64,000 bases of DNA from Candidatus Cybelea sp. (GTDB lineage Bacteria; Vulcanimicrobiota; Vulcanimicrobiia; Vulcanimicrobiales; Vulcanimicrobiaceae): assembly GCA_036489315.1 (NCBI GenBank), contig DASXFZ010000022.1, positions 81,799-145,798 of the forward strand. Direction: 5' to 3'. How positions within the stretch are numbered: the first letter of the stretch is position 1; each line of letters opens with the position of its first letter. Shown piece after piece: positions 50,958-60,322 of the stretch. Made by a program: the position numbers and the translations under genes. The notes below the pieces were generated by a model. It was given only the letters and a program-made list of their open reading frames with translations, did not search any database and was not told the DNA's origin.

Positions 50958-51959
50958 CTAGCGCGAAAGGTATCGTTTGCGCAGTTCGTCGAGTACGACC
51001 GCGAGCAGGATCACGGCGCCGAGTAAAACTTTTTGGAGATACGAATCGACGTTGAGCAAGTTCATCGCATTGTAAAGCACGCCGATGAGCAGCGCGCCAA
51101 AAAACGTACCGATGACGCTGCCCCGTCCACCCATCAGGCTCGTCCCGCCGACTACGACCGCCGCGATCGACTCGAGCAGTTCGTCGCCGGTTCCGGTCTG
51201 CGGAGAACCAGATGAAAAAAGCGCCATATACAAAAAGCCGACGATCGCGGCACAGCCGCCGCTGATCACATAAACCATCGTCTTGACGCGTGCGACGTTG
51301 ATGCCGGCAAGCCGCGCCGCCTCTTCGTTTCCGCCGATGGCAAAGACGTAGCGGCCAAAACGCGTGCGGTTCAGCAGCACCGAGGCTGCCACAATGACGG
51401 CGAGCATCCAGATGACGGGCACGGGAATGCTCGGCAAGTGCAACGCCTTCGTCACCCCTCCGAGAAACGAACCGATGCCGGTATTTTGGAAATCGGTCGT
51501 CTGCAGCGCCACCGGGCGTCCGTGGGATAGAATGAACGAAGCGCCGAGCGCCATCTCGAGCATCGCAAGCGTCGTGATGAAGGGGGGCAGGTTGAGCTTG
51601 ACGACGGGGAGCGCGTTTACCCAGCCGGCCGCGCAACCCACGGCAACCGCGACGATCAGGGTCGCCGCGATCAAGGGAAAACCGCTCAAATGCACCGCGT
51701 TGGCAAAGAGCGCTGCCACGACGCCGGTCAGCGCGACCAGCGAACCGACCGAAAGGTCGATGCCGGCAGTGATGATCACAAACGTTTGGCCGATGCCCAG
51801 AATGCAGTTGTAGGTTATCTGCCGGAGCACGCGGACGATATTGCTGGGCTCGAGGAACGAGCCGTGCGAGGCGACGTCTACGATCGCGATCAAGGCGACC
51901 AAAACCAGCGACGCTGCGCCGATGCGCAGCCAGTACGCGCGACGCTCGGCGGCCGTCAC
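50958..51959 (-). CDS. rbsC: Ribose-type ABC transporter permease
   Basis: The 333-residue permease of the RbsC/BPD_transp_2 family has about eight to ten hydrophobic segments and the motifs IGQTFVIITAGIDLSVGS, GWVNALPVVKLNLPPFITTLA and FAIGGNEEAARLAGI. It begins with GTG, overlapping the ATPase stop (GTGA). It is the last gene of the substrate-binding, ATPase, permease operon. The sugar or similar ligand (ribose, autoinducer-2, other) is not decided by sequence. Confidence 0.92.
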   Translation of the reverse strand: MTAAERRAYWLRIGAASLVLVALIAIVDVASHGSFLEPSNIVRVLRQITYNCILGIGQTFVIITAGIDLSVGSLVALTGVVAALFANAVHLSGFPLIAATLIVAVAVGCAAGWVNALPVVKLNLPPFITTLAMLEMALGASFILSHGRPVALQTTDFQNTGIGSFLGGVTKALHLPSIPVPVIWMLAVIVAASVLLNRTRFGRYVFAIGGNEEAARLAGINVARVKTMVYVISGGCAAIVGFLYMALFSSGSPQTGTGDELLESIAAVVVGGTSLMGGRGSVIGTFFGALLIGVLYNAMNLLNVDSYLQKVLLGAVILLAVVLDELRKRYLSR

Positions 51960-53452
51960 GCCGCCGCACCCGTGGCGACGGAGATCACGCGCTCCGGCGT
52001 GGCTTGCTCGCGCGCGAACTCCGCCGCGATCCGCCCCGCGCGAACGACGAGAACCCGGTGAGCCATTCCCAAGACCTCCGGCAGGTCGCTCGAGACCATG
52101 ACGATCGCCGCGCCGCGCTCCGCGAGCTCGAGCATGATGCGGTAGATTTCCGCTTTGGCACCCACGTCGATTCCTCGCGTCGGTTCGTCGAAGAGAAAGA
52201 CGCGCGCGTTTCCGAGCAGCCATTTCGCGAGCACGACCTTCTGCTGCGTTCCCCCGGAAAGGTTGCTGACGAGCTGTTCGGTGCTCGGGGTTCGAATCTG
52301 CAGCTGCTCGATCATCCGTGTCGCTGCAATGCGTTCGCGCGCGACGTCGATGAGCAGGTCGCGGTCGACGAAGTCGGCCAGGTGCGCGAGCGAAACGTTT
52401 TCGCGCACCGTCATCCCGAGCACCAAGCCTTGGCCTTTGCGATCCTCGGTGATGAAGGCGACGCCGGCGGCGATGTCGCCCGCGATGTCTCCCGGCCGCA
52501 ACATCGCGCCGTCGACTTTGACCTCGCCCCCGTCGGGCACGTCTGCGCCGGCAATCGCGCGCAGTATCTCGGTGCGTCCGGCTCCGATCAGGCCCGCGAG
52601 ACCCACGATCTCGCCGCTGCGCACGGTGAAGCTCACGTCTTCGAATGCCGGCCGCAGCGAAAGCATACGGACGTCCAGGCGCGCCGGCGCATCGGGCGCG
52701 AGCGAAACCAACTCCGGGAAATGTGCGTCGAGCTGCCGCCCCACCATGTCGCGGACGATCTCGTCCGGTGAGAAATCCGCGACCGGCTTTACCGCGACGA
52801 TGCTGCCGTCGCGCATCACGGCGATGCGGTCGGCGACGCGCGAGAGCTCTTCCATCCGATGCGAAATATAGATGATGCCCGCCCCGGCAGCGCGCAGTTG
52901 CGCAATCACCCCTAAGAGCCCCTCGATTTCACGATCTGAGAGCGCGGCGGTCGGTTCGTCCATCACGATGATACGCGCGGAACGCGCCAGCACTTTGGCG
53001 ATCTCCACGAGCTGCTGTTGCCCCACCGAGAGATCGGAGACCGGAACGTCGAGGGGTACGCGCAGGCCGAGCTCGTCGAAGACCGCGGCCGTGCGCCGCG
53101 CGGCGGCGGCCGAGTCGAGGAAACCATTTCGCGTCGGCTCCGAGCCAAGCGTAACGTTGGCGATCGCGCTCAGTTGCCCAACCAGCGTAAACTCCTGGTA
53201 GATCATGCCGATCCCCAGCTGCTGTGCGCGTTGGGGCGAATCGATCGCGACCGCCGCACCATCGATGAAGATTTCACCGGAGTCCGCATGCAGCGCGCCG
53301 GAAAGGATTTTCATCAAAGTCGATTTGCCGGCGCCGTTCTCCCCGACCAGGACGAGCACTTCGCCCGCGTCGAGCGTGAGCGATACGTCGGAGAGGGCGC
53401 GCACGCCGGGAAAGCTCTTCCCGATGCGCCGCATCTCCAGCAGCGGCGGCAC
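51956..53452 (-). CDS. rbsA: Ribose-type ABC transporter ATPase (two domains)
   Basis: The 498-residue protein has two tandem nucleotide-binding domains. The first has GENGAGKSTLMKILSG, signature LSVGQQQLVEIAKVL and VMDEPTAALS. The second has the usual degenerate P-loop (GLIGAGRTEILRAIAG) with LSGGTQQKVVLAKWL and FDEPTRGIDVGAKAEI. This is the RbsA/XylG/MglA architecture. The gene follows the binding-protein gene by 2 bases. Length matches RbsA. Confidence 0.94.
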   Translation of the reverse strand: MPPLLEMRRIGKSFPGVRALSDVSLTLDAGEVLVLVGENGAGKSTLMKILSGALHADSGEIFIDGAAVAIDSPQRAQQLGIGMIYQEFTLVGQLSAIANVTLGSEPTRNGFLDSAAAARRTAAVFDELGLRVPLDVPVSDLSVGQQQLVEIAKVLARSARIIVMDEPTAALSDREIEGLLGVIAQLRAAGAGIIYISHRMEELSRVADRIAVMRDGSIVAVKPVADFSPDEIVRDMVGRQLDAHFPELVSLAPDAPARLDVRMLSLRPAFEDVSFTVRSGEIVGLAGLIGAGRTEILRAIAGADVPDGGEVKVDGAMLRPGDIAGDIAAGVAFITEDRKGQGLVLGMTVRENVSLAHLADFVDRDLLIDVARERIAATRMIEQLQIRTPSTEQLVSNLSGGTQQKVVLAKWLLGNARVFLFDEPTRGIDVGAKAEIYRIMLELAERGAAIVMVSSDLPEVLGMAHRVLVVRAGRIAAEFAREQATPERVISVATGAAA

Positions 53453-53454
53453 GC

Positions 53455-54405
53455 CTATGACGACGACTTGGTAAAGGCCCCGACGGGAATCTTCACCACT
53501 GCCGGCGGCTGCTTGCCGGCGAAATAACCGCTGATGACGTCGATCGTCGTAGATCCGATCTTCGCCGGATACTGAATCGCATCGCCGTACATCTCGCCCG
53601 CCGCGATCGCTTTGCGCGCTTCGGGAGTCGCGTCGTAACCGACGATTGCGACCTTTCCGGTCAGACCGGCGGCGCGGACGGCGGCCAGCGCACCGAGCGC
53701 CGAATCGTCATTGATGCCGAAGATGCCTTTGAGATCGCGATGCGCCTGCAGAATGTCGCCCGTGTCGCTGCTGGCCTTATCGCGCGTGCCGCCGGAGTCG
53801 ATATCGGCGACGATGGTAACGCCGGGACAGAGCTGCGCGATCGCTTGTTTGAAGCCTTTGACGCGATCTTGAACGCTCGTGACCTCGGGCTCGTCGACGA
53901 TCGCGATGCTGCCGCTCTTGCCGACGGCCGTACAGACGAGCTTGCCCGCCTGGAACCCGCCCTGCACGTTATCGCTTGCGATGTGGGCGACGACGTGACC
54001 CTGACTGCTCGTGCTCGCAATGTCGGCGGTGAAGACCGGAATATTCGCGCCGTTCGCCTCGGCGATCGCACTGCCGATCGCGGCCGAATCGTAAGGAGTC
54101 AGCACGATCGCATCGACCCGCTTGGAGATGAAATCCTCGACCTGGCTCTGCTGCCGCGCGTTGTCGCGACTCGCGTCGACCACGACCAGCGCGTAGCCGT
54201 ACTTGGCCGCCTCGGCGCGCATGCCGGCCTCCATATCTTGGTAAAACTGCGCCTCGCGGTTTTGGATCGAGACGCCGATCGTCTTGTGCGCCGAGCCGGG
54301 CGAGCTCGGCGCGGGCGAAGCCGAGCTCTGCGAGCCTCCGTGCGAGCAAGCGGCCAAAATCGCCGTCAGAAGCGTGGCGGCAATCGGAGCGGGGGCTCTT
54401 TTCAA
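53455..54405 (-). CDS. rbsB: Ribose-type ABC transporter substrate-binding lipoprotein
   Basis: The 316-residue periplasmic-binding protein (peripla_BP_4 family) starts with a lipoprotein signal (LLTAILAAC) and a Ser/Pro linker. It has TIGVSIQNREAQFYQDMEAGM, ASRDNARQQSQVEDFISKRVDAIVLTP and GIFGINDDSALGALAAVRAAG. A DSGGTRDKASSDTGDIL segment follows as in RbsB. It should capture the ligand outside the inner membrane for the permease-ATPase pair downstream. No regulator or kinase gene lies beside it. Confidence 0.9.
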   Translation of the reverse strand: MKRAPAPIAATLLTAILAACSHGGSQSSASPAPSSPGSAHKTIGVSIQNREAQFYQDMEAGMRAEAAKYGYALVVVDASRDNARQQSQVEDFISKRVDAIVLTPYDSAAIGSAIAEANGANIPVFTADIASTSSQGHVVAHIASDNVQGGFQAGKLVCTAVGKSGSIAIVDEPEVTSVQDRVKGFKQAIAQLCPGVTIVADIDSGGTRDKASSDTGDILQAHRDLKGIFGINDDSALGALAAVRAAGLTGKVAIVGYDATPEARKAIAAGEMYGDAIQYPAKIGSTTIDVISGYFAGKQPPAVVKIPVGAFTKSSS

Positions 54406-54586
54406 TCTCTTCTCCTTCGCGGCTGAGCCATTAACGGCGGTCCTTTTGAACGTTTTGAAGCGCGCCGCCTTTTAATACTGTCCACAGCCTGTGACGTTCG
54501 TCTTGTGCATTCTGTGGAGAATCTCGGCTTTTTTCGGGTTTTAGCCGCTTGCGCATGGACGATGCCTGCACCGGCTTAAGGGTGCC
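54406..54586. promoter_or_regulatory. Upstream region of the ribose-type operon
   Basis: This 181-base gap contains no gene. Two features stand out. TTTTGAACG (54444-54452) is repeated head to tail at 54453-54461 with one change. TCCACAG (54481-54487) pairs with CTGTGGA at 54512-54518, and a small CACAG-C-CTGTG dyad lies inside it. The minus-strand promoter of the substrate-binding gene should be here; no good -35/-10 pair is obvious to me. Confidence 0.35.
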
Positions 54587-55228
54587 TTAGCCTTCCTTGC
54601 TTTCCAGCTGGCCGCCGGGATGAACGGTTTTTTGGGCGGAGGTGTCGGACTGAAGCCACGGGTCGCCTAGCGTCAGCCGATTAAAGGCCTTGGGTGAAGT
54701 GCCGTGGGGATTGCGCTCCAGCCATGCGATCGCCCGTACCGCGAGATACTCGAAGTCATGGTACTGCACCTGACCGCGGCGCCGGCGCATGATTGCGATG
54801 GCCGGCTCGAGCTTTCTCCAGCAATGCACGATCAAGCGCCCGAAAAGGTCCATAAAGGTATCTTCCGAGACGAGACCGCGCTTCACCAGCGTCCCCATTT
54901 CGTTGAGCCAGTTGCAGGCGACCATCTCGGGGTGAGCGGCCGGATCGATGAAACCGATTTGTTCGAGCTTGCGGCGATAGGCTGGATCTTCGAGCCTGAG
55001 GGAAAGGTCCTCTTGGACATAGGTAATCGCGGCTTGCAGTTCGGGCGCACGAAAGTCGTGCTCGAGCGCGAGCAACGCTTGAAGTTGGTTACTGGCTTGC
55101 ACGTGGCGTAGTTGGACCAGCGCGGCGATCACGCTGCCGGCGATCACCGCCAGCGTCCCGAGCTGCGCCGCCGCGGCGACGGCGGTCGACCAGGCGCTAA
55201 GCGCTTCCAAGCCCACGGCTTGCCGCAT
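54587..55228 (-). CDS. Membrane-anchored protein of unknown function
   Basis: The 213-residue product starts MRQAVGLEALSAWSTAV and has one or two hydrophobic segments before residue 45. A helical domain with several tryptophans (ACNWLNEMGTLVKRGLVSED) fills the rest. It resembles DUF4760-type membrane proteins with a short N-terminal anchor, but I cannot assign it firmly. An ATG at 55258 would add ten basic residues. It is divergent from comM by 57 bases. Confidence 0.6.
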   Translation of the reverse strand: MRQAVGLEALSAWSTAVAAAAQLGTLAVIAGSVIAALVQLRHVQASNQLQALLALEHDFRAPELQAAITYVQEDLSLRLEDPAYRRKLEQIGFIDPAAHPEMVACNWLNEMGTLVKRGLVSEDTFMDLFGRLIVHCWRKLEPAIAIMRRRRGQVQYHDFEYLAVRAIAWLERNPHGTSPKAFNRLTLGDPWLQSDTSAQKTVHPGGQLESKEG

Positions 55229-55285
55229 TCTTGGCGGCTTGCGGCGACCCCTAGACACGCCGCCTGCACCGCACAGAGGCTTCGT

Positions 55286-56818
55286 ATGCTCTCGCTCGCC
55301 TTTTCGGCCGCGATGCTCGGCATCGAAGGCTACGTCGTTCGCGTTGAGGCGGACAGCGCTCCGGGCACGCCGTTCTTTGCGATCATCGGACTGCCCGACC
55401 GGGCCCTCAACGAAGCCCGCGAGCGCGTCCGCGCGGCAATCTTCAACTCGGGCTTTGCCTATCCGGCGGGGCGACTTTTGGTGAACCTCTCACCGGCCGA
55501 CGTTCGCAAGGCGGGGCCGGCCTTCGACTTAGCTATTGCGCTTGCGTTAATCGGGATCGACGAGCAAGTCCCGCACTGCGCCCTGCGAGAGTTCCTTGCT
55601 CTGGGTGAGCTTGCGCTCGACGGAAAGCTGCAGCCGGTCGGCGGAGCGCTGCCGATGGTTCTGGGCGCGCGCAACGCCGGCTTTACCAAGATGATCGTTC
55701 CAGAGTGCAACGCCGACGAAGCGGGGCTCGTCTCGGGGCTCGAGCTGTTCGCGGTCGATTCGTTACGCTCGGCGGTCGCCGTCGTCTTGGGCCACGGCGC
55801 AAAATGGCGGCGGCGCACGCTTGCGCTCGAACTCGATGAAGACGAACGCGCGCACGGCGATTTCGCCGACGTACGCGGGCAGCTCGCCGCGAAACGGGCA
55901 CTCGAAATCGCCGCGGCGGGCGGCCACAATCTACTCTTCGTCGGCCCTCCGGGCTGCGGCAAGACGATGCTCGCCCGACGGCTGCCCTCGATTCTTCCGC
56001 CGATGTCGGCGCACGAAGCGCTCGAGGTAACGAAGATCTACAGCGTTGCGGGGCTGCTGCGAGGACGCGCCGGCGTCGTGCGCGCACGCCCATTTCGATT
56101 TCCGCATCACACGATCACGCAGACCGCCCTCGTCGGCGGAGGCGCGCTCGTCAAGCCCGGCGAGATCTCACTCGCGCATCACGGCGTTCTCTTCCTCGAC
56201 GAGCTCCCGGAGTTTACGCGCAGCGCGGTCGAGGTGCTGCGCCAACCACTCGAAGAGGGCAGTGTGACCGTCGCGCGGGCCGCGGGCACGCTGAGTTACC
56301 CGGCTCGCTTTCAACTTGTTGCTTCGATGAATCCGTGCCCGTGCGGTTATCGCGGCACGCGTACCGCGGAATGCCGCTGCGACGACGCAACCGTTGCGAA
56401 GTACGTCGGCAAGCTCTCGGGTCCGGTGCTCGATCGCATCGATCTTCAGATCGAGATCGCCCGCGTACCGTTCGACGATATGGTTCGTTACGACGGCGCC
56501 GAGCATTCGGCGACGATTCGCCGTCGCGTCATCGCCGCGCGGGAGCGCCAGCGCGAGCGTTTCGGCGAGACATCGCCGACCTGCAACGCCGAGATTCCCG
56601 GCAACGCGATGCGGCGTTACTGCCGGCTCGACGAACCCGCGATGCGATTGCTCGCGCACGCGAGTTCCAAGCGTCAGTTCTCGGCGCGCGCGCTCGACCG
56701 GATCGCGCGTGTCGCGCGAACGATCGCCGATCTCGCCGGCTGCGACGCGATCGCCGCCGAGCACGTGGCCGAAGCGATCGTATACCGCAGCCTCGAACGC
56801 CTGGGCGCGGCCGCGTAG
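55286..56818 (+). CDS. comM: ComM/YifB-type Mg-chelatase-like AAA+ ATPase
   Basis: The 510-residue protein combines an N-terminal Lon-like fold with an AAA+ motor. Motifs are LSLAFSAAMLGIEGYVVRVE at the start, Walker A GPPGCGKTMLARRLPSILP, Walker B GVLFLDELPEF, and the NPCPCGYRG and ECRC cysteines. ComM is a helicase that promotes branch migration in natural transformation. In many genomes it lies beside yraN and dprA; here it is 8 kb past yraN and 6.6 kb before dprA. Confidence 0.93.
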   Translation: MLSLAFSAAMLGIEGYVVRVEADSAPGTPFFAIIGLPDRALNEARERVRAAIFNSGFAYPAGRLLVNLSPADVRKAGPAFDLAIALALIGIDEQVPHCALREFLALGELALDGKLQPVGGALPMVLGARNAGFTKMIVPECNADEAGLVSGLELFAVDSLRSAVAVVLGHGAKWRRRTLALELDEDERAHGDFADVRGQLAAKRALEIAAAGGHNLLFVGPPGCGKTMLARRLPSILPPMSAHEALEVTKIYSVAGLLRGRAGVVRARPFRFPHHTITQTALVGGGALVKPGEISLAHHGVLFLDELPEFTRSAVEVLRQPLEEGSVTVARAAGTLSYPARFQLVASMNPCPCGYRGTRTAECRCDDATVAKYVGKLSGPVLDRIDLQIEIARVPFDDMVRYDGAEHSATIRRRVIAARERQRERFGETSPTCNAEIPGNAMRRYCRLDEPAMRLLAHASSKRQFSARALDRIARVARTIADLAGCDAIAAEHVAEAIVYRSLERLGAAA

Positions 56819-56856
56819 CGGAAGGCAGCTCCGATCTCCGCGCGCAACAAGGCGGC

Positions 56857-59800
56857 GTGCACGTTTTTGCAATCGTGTTTGCCGCGATGGTGACGACGCT
56901 GGTCGATACGTTCGTCGGGACATCGGGCACGCAGACGGGCGGCCCGATCGACACGTTTCCGGGTGCCGATGTGCCCTTCGGCATGGTCCAGTGGAGCCCC
57001 GATACTCCCTCCCATAACGCCGGCGGCGGCTACGAGTACACCGATCGCCAGATCACCGGCTTCAGCCTCACGCACCTCAGCGGCCCGGGCTGCAGCGTCT
57101 TCGGCGATTTCGGCGTTCTGCCCACGACCGGCGAGATTTCGGCCGACCCGGCGAACGCGGCGCAGCCGTTCTCGCACGCAGACGAGGAGAGCGCCCCGGG
57201 ATGGTATGCGGTATCTTTGGGAAATCCCGCGATTCGCACCGAGCTGAGCGTAACGACGCGAACCGGAATCGGGCGATTTACGTTCCCGGCGGCATCGCAA
57301 GCCAACCTGCTCTTCAACGCCTCGTCGAATCAAGTGGGCGTCACCGGCGCGCATCTGCGCATCGACGCTCCCGACGAGGTCTCCGGTTCGGCCTCGAGCG
57401 GCTTCTTCTGCGGAATGCCCGATCGCTACACCGCGTACTTCGTCGCGCGCTTCGACCGGCCGTTTCGCCAGTACGGCACCTGGCAAGGCGCGCGTGCATC
57501 TCTAGGATCGTCTGTCTCCGACGGGCCGCAGACCGGCGGCTGGGTGACGTTCGACGCAACGAGCAGCCGCAGCGTCACCGTTAAAGTCGGGCTCTCCTTC
57601 GTCAGCCTCGCGGGCGCCCGCGCAAACCTCGCCGCCGAGGGCCGGAGCTGGAACATCATTACGGTGCGCAACCGCGCGACCGACCGATGGGGTACGATGC
57701 TGCGGCGGATCGCGATCTCCGGCGGCGTCACCGATGCGCAGCGCACGTTCTACACGGCGTTCTATCACACGCTGCTCCATCCGAACGTCATCAGCGACGT
57801 CACCGGCTTTTACAGCGGATTCGACGGCCGGATCCACCGCGTTCGTGCCGGGCACGACGAATACGCCAACTACTCGGATTGGGATATTTACCGCACCGAA
57901 GTTCCGCTCATCGCGCTGATCGCGCCGCGGCAGACCAGCGACATGATGCAGTCCCTCGTCGACGCCTTTATGCAGGAAGGCTGGCTGCCGCGCTGGCCGC
58001 TCGTCAACGGCCCTTCGAGCGTCATGGGCGGCGACTCGATCGATCCGGTCATCTCCGGGGCCTTCGCTTTCGGTGCCCGAGACTACGACGCGCACGCTGC
58101 GCTGATGGCGATGGTCAAGGGCGCGACGAGCACGCAGCCGCCTCCCGCGCAAGACTGGTACTTCGAGCGGTGGGAGCTGCACGACGACTACTTGAGCCGC
58201 GGCTACGTCGTCAATACCCACACCACGTCGGTCTCGCCGGTTCCCAACGGCGCCTCCGAAACGCTCGAGTACGCGCTCGACGACTTTTCGATCGCGCGCC
58301 TGGCCTTCGAACTGCGCGATCGCCCGACGTATGACGCGTTCATGCGCCGGTCGTCGAACTGGACGACGCTCTTCGACGGCGCGACCGGCTGGATCGCGCC
58401 GCGGGACGAAGACGGTGCATTTATGCAGACGCCGTTGACCGAAAACGGGCAGAGCGGATTCCAGGAAGGCAACGCGGCCCAATACACCTGGATGGTGCCG
58501 CAGGATCTGCGAGACCTCACCGCTGCGATGGGTGGCGTGCGCCCCGCGACGGCCAAGCTCGACGCGTTCTTTACCGAGCTCGATGCCGGCCAAGATAAGC
58601 CGTACGCGTGGCTAGGCAACGAACCCAGCCTCGGAGCTCCGTGGGTCTATCTCTCGCTCGGCGAGCCCTGGCGCGCGCAAGAGATCGTCCGCCGCGCGCT
58701 CACGACGCTCTACGCGGACGCGCCTGCCGGTCTGCCCGGGAACGACGACCTCGGCACGATGAGCGCGTGGTATCTCTGGTGCGCGATCGGCCTCTACCCG
58801 CAGAATCCCGCGGTTCGGTATCTCGACGTCGGTGCGCCGCTGTTTTCGTCGGTTCGCCTGCAGTCGCCGAACGGCCCGACGATCGAGATCCGCGCGCCGC
58901 AGGCCTCGCTGGCCGATTCGTACGTCGAGGAGCTTCGGCTGAACGGCCGCTCGCACAACCAAAGTTGGATCGACCTGCCCGCTCGCGGGACCGTGCATCT
59001 CGACTACGTGCTCGCGCCTTCGCCGAATCCACGCTGGGCGGGCTCCCCGAACGCCGGGCCGCCGTCGTTCGTGCAATCCCACCTTGAGTTTGCTCCCGCG
59101 ACGCCGGCGCAGCTGGGAGCCGCGCAGACCAGCGTCGCTCTCGCTCCGGGCGCGCAGACGCCATTGAGCTTTCGACTCTCCAACCGCGCGGGCAATGCGG
59201 CGGTCGATCTTACCTGGCAAGCATCGCTGCCCGGCGGTCTGCACCTGAACATTTCGCGCGGCAGCGAGACGGTCGGCGCCGGAGAGACGCGGACGATCCC
59301 GGCGCGCCTGAGTGCCGATTCCTCGCTGCCCGAGGGCTTGTACGCCGTCCGGATCGATGCGAGCGCGAGCAATCGGGCACGGCTCGAGCACCTGGAGCTT
59401 TACGTGCGCGTTACGCGCGGCGGCAACCCGGCTTCGATGGCCTACGCGACGAACCGCTTTGGAAACGACGTCACTCCGCTAGATCTCGCGACCGGATACG
59501 CCGGACCCACGATTCCTGCCGGCGAGGAACCGCGCGCGGCGGTCCTTTCGTCAAAGGGCGATCGCCTTTACGTCGCCGATGCCGGAGCAAATGCGGTCCG
59601 CGTCATCGATACTTCGTCCGGCCGCGCCGTCGCCGACGTTCGCGTCGGCAACGATCCGTTCGCACTCGCGCTCGAACCCAACGGCAAGACGCTGTGGGTC
59701 GTCAACGGCGACGACGCCACGATCGAAGCGATCGACACGGCCGGCTTGCGCGCGACGACGACACTGCACGTCGGCCTCGCGCCGCGCGGCATCGCCGTGC

Positions 59801-60312
59801 GTCCCGACGGCGCGATGCTCTACGTTAGCAACAGCGGCTCAAACACCGTCACCGCCGTCGACTTGCGCACTCGCAGCGTCGGGGGCGAGATCGCGGTGGG
59901 CGAGCGGCCGTGGGGAATGGCGGTTTCGCTCGACGGCCGGCGGCTCTACGTCGTGGAAAGCGCGTCGAACGACGTCATGCCGGTCGATATTTCGGGAACC
60001 GCCCGGGCACTAGCACCGATTCGTGTCGGCGTCGGCCCCGTGGCGATCGCAATTTCTCCCGACGGAAACCTGGCGTACGTTTCGAACCATGCGAACTCGA
60101 CGATAACTCCAATCGATCTTCGCAGCGGTACGGCGCGAGCCGCGCTCGAGGCGGGCGGCGCTCCGGCGGGCGTTGCCTTCACGCGCGACGGAGGCACCGC
60201 CGTCGTGCTCTCCTCGCGCGACAATACGGCCACGCTCATCGACGTTGCGACGGGCAGAGTGCGGCGAACGATTCCGCTCGGCAACGGCCCGTACGGCCTC
60301 GCCGCGCCGTAA
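56857..60312 (+). CDS. GH92 alpha-mannosidase with NEW3-type and YVTN-propeller domains
   Basis: The 1151-residue exported protein has a short hydrophobic leader (HVFAIVFAAMVTTL). A GH92 domain runs to about residue 720: FSLTHLSGPGCSVFGDFGV, YSDWDIYRTEVPLIAL, LVNGPSSVMGGDSIDP and PGNDDLGTMSAWYLWCAIGL, the conserved mannosidase core. A NEW3/beta-sandwich region follows (about 750-850), then about 300 residues of YVTN propeller repeats such as VGNDPFALALEPNGKTLWVV. GH92 enzymes need calcium and trim mannose from N-glycans or bacterial glycans. A GTG at 56857 gives the leader; ATG 56887 is an alternative. Confidence 0.88.
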   Translation: MHVFAIVFAAMVTTLVDTFVGTSGTQTGGPIDTFPGADVPFGMVQWSPDTPSHNAGGGYEYTDRQITGFSLTHLSGPGCSVFGDFGVLPTTGEISADPANAAQPFSHADEESAPGWYAVSLGNPAIRTELSVTTRTGIGRFTFPAASQANLLFNASSNQVGVTGAHLRIDAPDEVSGSASSGFFCGMPDRYTAYFVARFDRPFRQYGTWQGARASLGSSVSDGPQTGGWVTFDATSSRSVTVKVGLSFVSLAGARANLAAEGRSWNIITVRNRATDRWGTMLRRIAISGGVTDAQRTFYTAFYHTLLHPNVISDVTGFYSGFDGRIHRVRAGHDEYANYSDWDIYRTEVPLIALIAPRQTSDMMQSLVDAFMQEGWLPRWPLVNGPSSVMGGDSIDPVISGAFAFGARDYDAHAALMAMVKGATSTQPPPAQDWYFERWELHDDYLSRGYVVNTHTTSVSPVPNGASETLEYALDDFSIARLAFELRDRPTYDAFMRRSSNWTTLFDGATGWIAPRDEDGAFMQTPLTENGQSGFQEGNAAQYTWMVPQDLRDLTAAMGGVRPATAKLDAFFTELDAGQDKPYAWLGNEPSLGAPWVYLSLGEPWRAQEIVRRALTTLYADAPAGLPGNDDLGTMSAWYLWCAIGLYPQNPAVRYLDVGAPLFSSVRLQSPNGPTIEIRAPQASLADSYVEELRLNGRSHNQSWIDLPARGTVHLDYVLAPSPNPRWAGSPNAGPPSFVQSHLEFAPATPAQLGAAQTSVALAPGAQTPLSFRLSNRAGNAAVDLTWQASLPGGLHLNISRGSETVGAGETRTIPARLSADSSLPEGLYAVRIDASASNRARLEHLELYVRVTRGGNPASMAYATNRFGNDVTPLDLATGYAGPTIPAGEEPRAAVLSSKGDRLYVADAGANAVRVIDTSSGRAVADVRVGNDPFALALEPNGKTLWVVNGDDATIEAIDTAGLRATTTLHVGLAPRGIAVRPDGAMLYVSNSGSNTVTAVDLRTRSVGGEIAVGERPWGMAVSLDGRRLYVVESASNDVMPVDISGTARALAPIRVGVGPVAIAISPDGNLAYVSNHANSTITPIDLRSGTARAALEAGGAPAGVAFTRDGGTAVVLSSRDNTATLIDVATGRVRRTIPLGNGPYGLAAP

Positions 60313-60322
60313 CGTCGACGAG

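Noticed and set aside
54481..54518. Origin-like DnaA boxes upstream of the ribose-type operon
   Set aside because: TCCACAG is shorter than a DnaA box and occurs only as one inverted pair; no cluster of boxes or AT-rich unwinding region is present.
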